From Gaoshiqia sp050298035 (GTDB taxonomy: Bacteria; Bacteroidota; Bacteroidia; Bacteroidales; Prolixibacteraceae), in the NCBI GenBank assembly GCA_050298035.1, contig JBNKTK010000106.1, forward strand, positions 1 to 12,954: 12,954 nucleotides of DNA. Reading direction: 5' to 3'. This document shows, one piece after another, positions 1 through 5,552 of this stretch. Position 1 is the stretch's first letter. Each line of letters starts with the position of its first letter. A program made the position numbers and the translations under genes. The notes under the pieces are model-generated. The model made no database searches. It was given only the letters and a program-made list of their open reading frames with translations, and was not told the origin of the DNA.

Positions 1-1222
1 CCTCAATCAGTTTTGTCATTACGCCACCCATGGTTTCAATACCCAATGAAAGTGGGGTAACATCCAACAACAACACATCTTTTACTTCGCCGGTCAAAAC
101 ACCACCCTGAATGGCAGCACCTACAGCAACTACTTCATCCGGGTTAACACCTTTCGACGGAGCTTTTCCAAACAATTGCTGCACTTTTTCCTGAACAGCA
201 GGAATACGGGTTGATCCACCAACCAAAATCACTTCATCAATATCAGCAGCAGTCATCCCTGCATTTTTCAATGCTTTACGGCAAGGTTCCAGAGTCGCAT
301 TGATCAGGCTATCGGCCAACTGTTCAAATTTTGAACGGGTCAATGTTTTCACCAAGTGTTTGGGGATACCATTTACAGGCATAATATAAGGCAGGTTGAT
401 CTCAGTTTGTGTTGAACTGGACAACTCAATTTTTGCTTTCTCAGCAGCTTCTTTCAAACGTTGCAGCGCCATTGGGTCTTTGCGCAAATCAAGCCCTTCC
501 TCACGCTGGAACTCTTCTGCCAACCAGTCAATAATCACCTGGTCGAAATCGTCACCCCCAAGGTGGGTATCTCCATCTGTTGATTTTACTTCAAATACGC
601 CATCACCCAATTCAAGGATTGAGATATCGAAAGTTCCACCGCCCAAGTCGAACACGGCCACTTTCATGTCCTTGTGCATTTTATCAAGACCATATGCCAA
701 CGAAGCAGCAGTAGGTTCGTTGATTATACGACGAACTGTCAGACCGGCAATTTCTCCGGCTTCTTTCGTTGCCTGACGTTGCGCATCGTTGAAGTATGCA
801 GGAACGGTAATTACAGCTTCTGTAACTTCCTGTCCCAGGTAATCTTCAGCAGTTTTCTTCATTTTCTGCAAAATCATTGCTGAAATTTCCTGTGGAGAAT
901 ATTTGCGATCGTCGATCTGTACGCGCGGTGTATTATTGTCACCCTGAACAACGTTATAAGTCACCCGGGCAGTCTCTTTTCCTACATTTGAATACCCTTC
1001 ACCCATAAAACGTTTAATAGAATAAATCGTCTTGTGAGGATTTGTAATAGCCTGACGTTTTGCAGGATCACCAATTTTTCGTTCACCATTTTCAACGAAA
1101 GCAACGATTGAAGGAGTGGTACGCTTTCCTTCGCTGTTGGGAATTACAACAGGCTCGTTACCTTCCATTACTGCAACGCAGGAGTTTGTTGTACCTAAAT
1201 CGATTCCAATAATTTTTCCCAT
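1..1222 (-). CDS. dnaK: Molecular chaperone DnaK (Hsp70), N-terminal part, cut by window edge
   Basis: ATP-dependent cytosolic Hsp70 chaperone that works with DnaJ and GrpE. Translating the minus strand from the ATG at 1222-1220 gives an open frame to the window edge, about 407 of the usual ~640 residues. Visible motifs are the phosphate-1 loop IGIDLGTTNSCVAVMEG at residues 5-21, VPAYFNDAQRQATK, NEPTAA, DLGGGTFD in the second phosphate loop region, VGGSTRIP, and the interdomain linker DVLLLDVTPLSLGIET just before the cut. The nucleotide-binding domain and linker are therefore complete, and the substrate-binding domain lies outside the window. The frame shows no frameshift. It is divergent from panB with 251 bases between the starts. 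No CIRCE operator (TTAGCACTC-N9-GAGTGCTAA) is present in that gap. Identification is from many invariant motifs and is close to certain. Confidence 0.98.
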   Translation of the reverse strand, partial: MGKIIGIDLGTTNSCVAVMEGNEPVVIPNSEGKRTTPSIVAFVENGERKIGDPAKRQAITNPHKTIYSIKRFMGEGYSNVGKETARVTYNVVQGDNNTPRVQIDDRKYSPQEISAMILQKMKKTAEDYLGQEVTEAVITVPAYFNDAQRQATKEAGEIAGLTVRRIINEPTAASLAYGLDKMHKDMKVAVFDLGGGTFDISILELGDGVFEVKSTDGDTHLGGDDFDQVIIDWLAEEFQREEGLDLRKDPMALQRLKEAAEKAKIELSSSTQTEINLPYIMPVNGIPKHLVKTLTRSKFEQLADSLINATLEPCRKALKNAGMTAADIDEVILVGGSTRIPAVQEKVQQLFGKAPSKGVNPDEVVAVGAAIQGGVLTGEVKDVLLLDVTPLSLGIETMGGVMTKLIE

Positions 1223-1319
1223 TTTTATCTATTGTTTTTTAATTATTCCTTTGATTAAACTTCAAATTCACGATTCGGGAAGATCAATGATTATGCCAAG
1301 AAGAGTTGACTTCTTTCAG

Positions 1320-1334
1320 GTGCAATATTGGCAC
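1320..1334. promoter_or_regulatory. Imperfect palindrome in the dnaK-panB divergent region
   Basis: GTGCAATATTGGCAC is an almost symmetric 15-base sequence; one extra C in the left arm would make it a perfect 16-base palindrome. It lies 98 bases upstream of the dnaK start and 140 bases upstream of panB. Its place between divergent genes fits an operator. It does not match CIRCE or another operator I know, so a regulatory role is inference only. Confidence 0.2.
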
Positions 1335-1444
1335 AATGAACAAAAATCTCTGGTTTTAGGCTGACATGATTGATGACAAAAAGACATAAAAACCGATAAA
1401 ACTCTTTCCTTCACATCATATCGGCAAGATTCAATAAAAGTTAC

Positions 1445-1452
1445 TTACTTTG
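1445..1452 (+). promoter_or_regulatory. Probable -7 promoter element of panB
   Basis: TTACTTTG matches the Bacteroidota sigma-ABfr -7 consensus TAnnTTTG at seven of eight positions. It would place the transcription start near 1459, leaving a leader of about 15 bases before the panB ATG at 1474. No clear -33 TTG is seen at the expected spacing. The element overlaps the in-frame TTG at 1450, which argues against that codon as the start. Confidence 0.35.
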
Positions 1453-1473
1453 TATCATCGTAAAGTAAATGTC

Positions 1474-2289
1474 ATGTCAGTACATAAAGAAATCAGAAAA
1501 GTTACAACTCATGTCCTGTCAGAAATGAAGCTGAAGGGCGAAAAAATATCCATGCTTACAAGTTACGACTACAGCATGGCCAAACTGGTTGATGAAGCAG
1601 GAGTTGATGTGATCCTGGTCGGTGACTCAGCATCGAATGTGATGATGGGAAATGAAACGACCCTGCCAATCACCCTTGATCAAATGATCTACATGGGAAC
1701 TTCGGTTGTAAAAGCAGCCAAACGGGCACTGGTCGTGGTTGATTTACCTTTTGGCACTTACCAGGGCAATAGCAAGGAAGCGCTTAGCTCAGCCATCCGC
1801 ATCATGAAAGAGACTGCTGCTGACGCCGTAAAACTTGAAGGAGGCAAAGAAATCCTGGAATCGGTTGACCGCATTTTATCGGCAGGGATTCCGGTGATGG
1901 GACACCTCGGGTTGATGCCGCAGTCCATCCACAAATACGGAACTTATACTGTCAGGGCAAAACAGGAAGAAGAAGCTCAAAAGCTACTTACAGACGCTAA
2001 ACTGTTAGAAGATGCCGGGTGCTTTGCCATTGTCCTGGAAAAAATTCCGGCTGCTTTAGGCAAGATGGTTTCTGAATCAATAAAAATTCCGGTTATCGGA
2101 ATTGGCGCTGGCAGTGGCGTTGACGGCCAGGTTTTGGTTATTCACGACATGCTTGGGATCACCCAGGAATTTTCGCCCCGTTTCCTGCGCCGCTACCACA
2201 ACCTGGCGGCAGAGATAAAAGGCGCCGTGGGAAGCTACATCGAAGATGTGAAAACACTGAACTTCCCTAACGAAAGAGAACAATATTAA
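1474..2289 (+). CDS. panB: 3-methyl-2-oxobutanoate hydroxymethyltransferase (ketopantoate hydroxymethyltransferase)
   Basis: Cytosolic first enzyme of pantothenate (and so CoA) synthesis: it transfers a hydroxymethyl group from 5,10-methylene-tetrahydrofolate to 2-oxoisovalerate, giving ketopantoate. The ATG at 1474 gives 271 residues, normal for PanB; an in-frame TTG at 1450 would add eight residues but sits in the probable promoter. Family motifs are clear: LTSYDYSMAKL (28-38), VGDS with metal-binding Asp51, VVDLPFG with Asp90 (E. coli Asp84), KLEGG with Glu122 (E. coli Glu114), MGHLGLMPQS, the VLEKIP segment holding the catalytic Glu, and IPVIGIGAG. These cover the TIM barrel without gaps. 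It is followed after only 5 bases by the repeat-flanked four-helix-bundle insert, then by a pseudouridine synthase gene on the same strand. panC and panD are not in the window. Confidence 0.97.
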   Translation: MSVHKEIRKVTTHVLSEMKLKGEKISMLTSYDYSMAKLVDEAGVDVILVGDSASNVMMGNETTLPITLDQMIYMGTSVVKAAKRALVVVDLPFGTYQGNSKEALSSAIRIMKETAADAVKLEGGKEILESVDRILSAGIPVMGHLGLMPQSIHKYGTYTVRAKQEEEAQKLLTDAKLLEDAGCFAIVLEKIPAALGKMVSESIKIPVIGIGAGSGVDGQVLVIHDMLGITQEFSPRFLRRYHNLAAEIKGAVGSYIEDVKTLNFPNEREQY

Positions 2290-2294
2290 GGGAA

Positions 2295-2323
2295 GTCATT
2301 GGTTATTGGTCATTGGTAATTGG
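2295..2323 (+). repeat. Left heptamer array of the four-helix-bundle insert
   Basis: Four consecutive heptamers of the form GTNATTG, with N = C, T, C, A, followed by a final G. The array starts 5 bases after the panB stop. Its last 12 bases (ATTGGTAATTGG, 2312-2323) are the exact reverse complement of 2878-2889 on the far side of the four-helix-bundle gene. A further 7 of 8 bases pair beyond a small interior loop. Confidence 0.85.
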
Positions 2324-2335
2324 CAAGAGAAAACC

Positions 2336-2345
2336 AACAGCTGTT
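2336..2345. repeat. 10-base perfect palindrome inside the left end of the insert
   Basis: AACAGCTGTT is self-complementary and lies 12 bases inside the left heptamer array, upstream of the four-helix-bundle start codon. A different 10-base palindrome lies at the other end (2823-2832). Either may be a protein-binding site or chance. Confidence 0.3.
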
Positions 2346-2379
2346 TTTTGAAGAGATATTTAACCCCAAATACAATATC

Positions 2380-2814
2380 ATGAAACTTGAGGAACTTAGA
2401 GTTTATAACCTATCAATGGATATTGCAGAAGAATGTTGGGATGATGTATCAGCTTGGGATTACTTTTCAAAAGATACGGTTGGGAAACAATTAGTAAGGG
2501 CAATAGATTCAGTAGCAGCAAATTTGAGTGAAGGATTTGGACGTTACCATTATAATGACTCAAAAAGATTTGGCTATTACTCGAGAGGCTCTTTATATGA
2601 ATCGAAAACCTGGCTAACAAAAGCAAAGAACCGTGATTTAATCTCAAATGAACGATTCTCATATTATGCGGATCAAATTAATATGATTGGCAAAATGCTT
2701 AACAAATATATCAAGTCAATAGGCAGTGATACCTTAACGGAACCCACTGTTGATTACTTAACAGAAAGGGAAGATGCTTTTCTTAATGACTCATCTTCAA
2801 ATAATGAAAAATGA
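2380..2814 (+). CDS. Four-helix-bundle protein, 23S rRNA intervening-sequence (S23/IVP) family
   Basis: The ATG at 2380 gives 144 residues. An in-frame TTG at 2320 would lie inside the left repeat and is unlikely. The family is recognised from LEELRVYNLSMDIAEE in helix 1 (3-18), SVAANLSEGFGR (44-55), which corresponds to the S/A-I/V-x-A-N-I/L-x-E-G signature ending helix 2, and YYSRGSLYESKTWL in helix 3 (66-79). Helix 4 is about 92-113, followed by an acidic polar tail of some 30 residues beyond the usual ~115-120. Such proteins are encoded in intervening sequences of 23S rRNA and as free-standing genes in Bacteroidota and Cyanobacteria; relatives (bAvd) accompany diversity-generating retroelements. 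Their role in free-standing form is unknown. The gene is AT-rich relative to its neighbours and lies between inverted repeats, which suggests acquisition. No reverse transcriptase is nearby, so it is not a retroelement accessory here. Confidence 0.88.
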   Translation: MKLEELRVYNLSMDIAEECWDDVSAWDYFSKDTVGKQLVRAIDSVAANLSEGFGRYHYNDSKRFGYYSRGSLYESKTWLTKAKNRDLISNERFSYYADQINMIGKMLNKYIKSIGSDTLTEPTVDYLTEREDAFLNDSSSNNEK

Positions 2815-2822
2815 ATTCACCT

Positions 2823-2832
2823 GTAACGTTAC
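2823..2832. repeat. 10-base perfect palindrome near the right end of the insert
   Basis: GTAACGTTAC is self-complementary and lies 8 bases after the stop codon of the four-helix-bundle gene, between it and the right heptamer array. Its sequence differs from the palindrome at 2336-2345. No U-tract follows, so it is not an intrinsic terminator. Confidence 0.3.
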
Positions 2833-2863
2833 GAAACCAACCTTTTATAACCCCCAAACGGTT

Positions 2864-2900
2864 CAATTCCTAATTATCCAATTACCAATTATCCAATCAC
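2864..2900 (+). repeat. Right heptamer/octamer array of the insert, inverted relative to the left array
   Basis: Units resembling CAATTAC/CAATTATC/CAATCAC, i.e. the reverse complement of the left-hand GTNATTG units, with some units lengthened to 8 bases. The segment 2878-2889 pairs perfectly with 2312-2323. The array ends 7 bases before the ATG of the pseudouridine synthase gene, so it occupies that gene's ribosome-binding region. Confidence 0.8.
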
Positions 2901-2907
2901 AAATAAA

Positions 2908-3600
2908 ATGCAAGTCATATACGAAGACAACCACATTATCGCAGTTAACAAAGCTTGCGGTGAAATAGTACAAGGCGACAAAACCGGAGACGAAACTTTG
3001 ATCGACAAAGTAAAGGCCTACATCAAGAAAAAATACAATAAGCCGGGTGATGTGTACCTCGGCTCACCACATCGTTTGGACAGGCCAACAAGCGGCATCG
3101 TTGTTTTCGCCCGCACCAGCAAAGCGCTTACCCGCCTGAATGAAATGTTTCAGGATAAAGAGGCCATAAAAAAAACTTACTGGGCTGTTGTTGATAAGCT
3201 CCCTGAAGAAGAGGAAGGGATTTTGGAACACTACCTGTGGAAAGACGAAGGCAAAAACAAAAGTTTTGCTTCAACCAAGTCAAAAAAAGGCGCCCGTTTT
3301 TGTAGCCTTGCTTACAAGCACAAAGCCAGTTTAAACCGCTACCATTTGCTCGAAATCGATTTACATACCGGACGCCACCACCAGATCAGGGTGCAACTGG
3401 CAAAAATAGGATGCCACATTAAAGGAGATTTAAAATATGGGGCTGAACGCAGCAATCCCGATGGCGGCATTCATCTTCATGCCCGGAAAATAGAATTTAT
3501 TCACCCGGTAAAAAAAGAACCGGTTACCATTATTGCCAGACCACCCAAAGGAGACCCAATATGGGACGACCTGGTTCAGATTCGGGATTTAAAAGACTAA
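2908..3600 (+). CDS. RluA-family RNA pseudouridine synthase (short form, no S4 domain)
   Basis: Converts specific uridines in rRNA or tRNA to pseudouridine; the target cannot be read from the sequence. The 230-residue product starts at the only sensible ATG and has the family's core motifs: IIAVNKACGEIVQ (10-22), the catalytic loop HRLDRPTSGIVVFART with nucleophile Asp58, and LHTGRHHQIRVQLAKIGCHIKGD near residues 152-173. The length and the absence of an N-terminal S4 RNA-binding domain match the minimal, RluA-like or TruC-like group rather than RluC/RluD. The ribosome-binding region is formed by the end of the upstream repeat array, so it may have been altered by the insert. It probably belonged to the panB transcription unit before the insert arrived. 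It ends at a hairpin terminator 7 bases downstream. Confidence 0.93.
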   Translation: MQVIYEDNHIIAVNKACGEIVQGDKTGDETLIDKVKAYIKKKYNKPGDVYLGSPHRLDRPTSGIVVFARTSKALTRLNEMFQDKEAIKKTYWAVVDKLPEEEEGILEHYLWKDEGKNKSFASTKSKKGARFCSLAYKHKASLNRYHLLEIDLHTGRHHQIRVQLAKIGCHIKGDLKYGAERSNPDGGIHLHARKIEFIHPVKKEPVTIIARPPKGDPIWDDLVQIRDLKD

Positions 3601-3606
3601 AAAAAG

Positions 3607-3631
3607 AAATGCGGCATAGACCGCATTTTTT
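3607..3631. terminator. Intrinsic terminator, probably bidirectional, between the pseudouridine synthase gene and cdd
   Basis: Perfect 8-base stem AAATGCGG / CCGCATTT (3607-3614 and 3621-3628) with loop CATAGA, followed by a T-tract to 3631. On the opposite strand the stem is followed by TTTCTTTTT, so it can also stop transcripts of the convergent cdd gene. Confidence 0.88.
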
Positions 3632-3651
3632 ATTTCAACCTTTTTCAAAAA

Positions 3652-4137
3652 TCAGGCTTTTAGCGAGTTGCCATTGAAGTTCAGAGGCAGCAAACTATCT
3701 ACATTATCCAGTATCTCAATTTTATCGCGACTATCAAGAATAATGCGGATTGGTTGCGAGAAACGTTGCTGGGTTTCCAGCATGGCCTGACGGCAAGAGC
3801 CACAGGGGCTCAGGCTTTTTGCCCGCCTGCCTGACGGATCAATGGCCGTAACAGCAATGGCAAGGACAGCTTTCTCCGGATAATTGGCATTAGCCCAAAA
3901 CAAAGCCGAACGCTCGGCACAGGTACCCACAGGCGAAGCTGCATTTTCCTGGTTATTTCCGGTGATAATACTGCCGTCATTCATCAATAATGCTGCCCCA
4001 ACTTTAAAACCTGAGTACGGCGCATATGCTTTTTCGGCAATTTTCCGGGCCTCTGTCACCAATATTTGGTCTTGCTCTGTTAATTCCGAAAAATTTTCAT
4101 ATTCTCTGACAAGAATTTTAATTTCCTTCGTTTGCAT
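3652..4137 (-). CDS. cdd: Cytidine deaminase, homotetrameric Zn type
   Basis: Pyrimidine salvage enzyme of the cytosol that hydrolyses cytidine and deoxycytidine to uridine and deoxyuridine with release of ammonia. The 161-residue product carries YAPYSGFKVGAAL (38-50), the substrate-binding NNQENAASP (61-69), the TCAERSA motif with Zn ligand Cys73 and proton-shuttle Glu75, and PCGSCRQ with Zn ligands Cys112 and Cys115. Three cysteine ligands identify the small tetrameric class. It is about 25-30 residues longer than the Bacillus enzyme because of an N-terminal extension, which I believe is usual in this phylum. It stands alone on the minus strand, convergent with the pseudouridine synthase gene and divergent from the glucosaminidase gene. 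No convincing -7 element is seen upstream. Confidence 0.96.
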   Translation of the reverse strand: MQTKEIKILVREYENFSELTEQDQILVTEARKIAEKAYAPYSGFKVGAALLMNDGSIITGNNQENAASPVGTCAERSALFWANANYPEKAVLAIAVTAIDPSGRRAKSLSPCGSCRQAMLETQQRFSQPIRIILDSRDKIEILDNVDSLLPLNFNGNSLKA

Positions 4138-4304
4138 AAAGTAAGCCTTTTTTCATGTGTGAATAATTTGTTTCTAATTGTCACATGGAATAGCCTGAAT
4201 TTTGAGTCATCCACATTGTCAATTGGTGCTTATCAAATCATGGCTATTTCAAATGTACATTTTTAAATGCATTTTCACCAATCATCAAAATTCAAGGCTT
4301 TTTT

Positions 4305-4312
4305 TATTTTTG
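4305..4312 (+). promoter_or_regulatory. Probable -7 promoter element of the glucosaminidase gene
   Basis: TATTTTTG fits TAnnTTTG exactly and would start transcription near 4318, giving a leader of about 12 bases before the ATG at 4330. This supports 4330 rather than the in-frame ATG at 4267 as the translation start. A -33 TTG at the right spacing is not evident. Confidence 0.4.
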
Positions 4313-4329
4313 CTAAAAACTTTCTTCTT

Positions 4330-5274
4330 ATGATCAGAAAAACATTCACTGTTCTCGCATTCTCCATACTCTCTCTGGTAACTATGGCCCAACGGATCAA
4401 TTCCCGCGAAGAATATATCCAAACCTGGCGAACACTGGCTGTCAGCGAAATGCAGCGCACAGGTGTCCCGGCCAGCATCACACTGGCACAGGCCTGCCTG
4501 GAATCGGGCAACGGAAACAGTGAATTAAGCATGAAATCAAATAACCACTTCGGTATAAAATGCAAAAGTACCTGGACCGGAAAACGTGTTTATCACGATG
4601 ACGACCGAAGAAATGAATGCTTCAGGCACTACAATTCAGTTGAAGAATCATTTATCGACCACAGTAATTTTCTTTCAGCAAACCCGCGGTACAGCGAACT
4701 TTTCACACTCGACATCACCGACTACAAAGGTTGGGCGCACGGGTTAAAACGGGCCGGTTACGCCACCAATCCCCGCTATGCCGATGAATTGATCCGCATT
4801 ATTGAGGAATACAAACTGTATCAGTACGATCAGGTACTCGACAACCAACAGTTAATTGCCTTAAACTCAAAAAACGCCAAACCAAGTGCAGGTACCACTT
4901 TAATCAATCCCTATCAAACCCGGAAAGTTGTTTTGCGGAACGGGGTCAAATCGATTGTTGTTGTTGAAGGCGATACCTTTACAAGCATTGCGCGTGAGTT
5001 TAACCTGAACGAGTGGGAAATTTACCGCTACAACGATTATCAGAAAGGGAAGAAACCGGTGCCAAACGAAATCCTGTATATCGAACAAAAAAACAACAAA
5101 GCAACCAAAGCGCACAGAACCCATGTTTTTGAGAACGACGACACGATGCACTACCTCTCTCAAGTATACGGCATTAAACTAAGCAAACTTTTCAGGTTGA
5201 ACCGAATGAGGAAAGGCGAAAAGCCAAGACCAGGGACAGTTATTTACTTACGCAAGAAAAGACCACGAAATTAG
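4330..5274 (+). CDS. Secreted glucosaminidase (FlgJ/LytG-like) with two C-terminal LysM-like repeats
   Basis: Predicted peptidoglycan hydrolase of the envelope that cleaves N-acetylglucosaminyl bonds in the glycan strands. The ATG at 4330 gives 314 residues with a good Sec signal peptide (MIRK, hydrophobic 5-17, VTMA-Q with cleavage likely after Ala20); no lipobox Cys, so periplasmic or secreted. The glucosaminidase domain spans about 25-170, with the catalytic-Glu segment LAQACLESGNGNS (Glu58) followed by NNHFGIKC and HSNFLSANPRY. Two LysM-like repeats follow at about 208-255 and 262-310, each beginning with a GD/DD-T segment and ending in a PxxxxLYI or PGTVIYL strand, suited to binding glycan. 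The longer reading from 4267 would put 21 extra residues before the signal peptide. Its stop overlaps the stop of the convergent small membrane protein gene. Confidence 0.92.
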   Translation: MIRKTFTVLAFSILSLVTMAQRINSREEYIQTWRTLAVSEMQRTGVPASITLAQACLESGNGNSELSMKSNNHFGIKCKSTWTGKRVYHDDDRRNECFRHYNSVEESFIDHSNFLSANPRYSELFTLDITDYKGWAHGLKRAGYATNPRYADELIRIIEEYKLYQYDQVLDNQQLIALNSKNAKPSAGTTLINPYQTRKVVLRNGVKSIVVVEGDTFTSIAREFNLNEWEIYRYNDYQKGKKPVPNEILYIEQKNNKATKAHRTHVFENDDTMHYLSQVYGIKLSKLFRLNRMRKGEKPRPGTVIYLRKKRPRN

Positions 5275-5552
5275 CCCCGGCGAAACCAAATACGATAATA
5301 AATCCGGATGAAAGCGACAAGAAAAAACAAGCCAACAGCCAGGTAAATCAGAAACGGCAGATAGGCCATATTATCGTTAAAATTGAAAATGAAGATACTC
5401 AGTTTTTCCTGTAGTTGCAGGCTCCCATGCTGCCACGAAGGCCAAATGACATTCTGAAAAATAAAGTTATCGACATAAAAAAAGAAAAGACTGATTACCA
5501 GGTAAAGCAACCCGATCAGGCTTTTCCATATTTTTTGCAGAATTGGGTTCAT
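5271..5552 (-). CDS. Small two-helix membrane protein, unknown function
   Basis: A 93-residue product that I do not recognise. It has two hydrophobic segments, about 10-28 and 64-84, with a short loop containing WPSWQHGS between them and a basic C-terminus (YYRIWFRRG), so it is probably an inner-membrane hairpin. Its ATG (5552-5550) overlaps the fmt stop TGA (5551-5549) as ATGA, the classic layout for translational coupling, which makes it very likely to be expressed. Its stop TAA overlaps the stop TAG of the convergent glucosaminidase gene in the four bases TTAG (5271-5274). No terminator hairpin is visible between the two. Membership of the fmt operon does not reveal its role. Confidence 0.75.
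   Translation of the reverse strand: MNPILQKIWKSLIGLLYLVISLFFFYVDNFIFQNVIWPSWQHGSLQLQEKLSIFIFNFNDNMAYLPFLIYLAVGLFFLVAFIRIYYRIWFRRG

Larger units (their letters stand above)
2295..2900 (+). mobile_element. Probable insert: intervening-sequence-like cassette with one four-helix-bundle gene and inverted flanking repeats
   Basis: A 606-base unit bounded by inverted heptamer arrays (2295-2323 and 2864-2900), holding a single small gene. GC content differs sharply from the neighbours: hand counts of four 60-base rows inside the gene (2401-2580 and 2641-2700) give 81 of 240, about 34%, against 93 of 180, about 52%, in three rows of panB (1501-1560, 1861-1920, 2101-2160). Intervening sequences in bacterial 23S rRNA have the same layout: terminal inverted repeats forming a stem around an S23-type four-helix-bundle gene. 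No transposase and no target-site duplication are visible. That this unit is or was mobile is inference from base composition, repeats and gene family. Confidence 0.5.

Noticed and set aside
396..776. Open frame of 126 codons on the plus strand
   Set aside because: Fully inside dnaK on the opposite strand; serine-rich composition typical of a shadow.
1283..1298. Sigma-54-like sequence upstream of dnaK (TGGCAT-N5-TTGAT on the minus strand)
   Set aside because: The essential GC of the -12 element is replaced by GA, and no sigma-54 activator site is visible.
1361..1480. Eight-base inverted repeat CTGACATG / CATGTCAG, the second copy at the panB start codon
   Set aside because: The arms are over 100 bases apart and short; such matches are expected by chance.
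2295..2900. Diversity-generating retroelement or CRISPR array
   Set aside because: No reverse transcriptase, no template/variable repeat pair, and the repeats have no spacer structure; they are contiguous heptamers.
4154..4187. Inverted repeat CATGTG / CACATG upstream of cdd
   Set aside because: Only 6-base arms with a 22-base spacer; no known operator matches.
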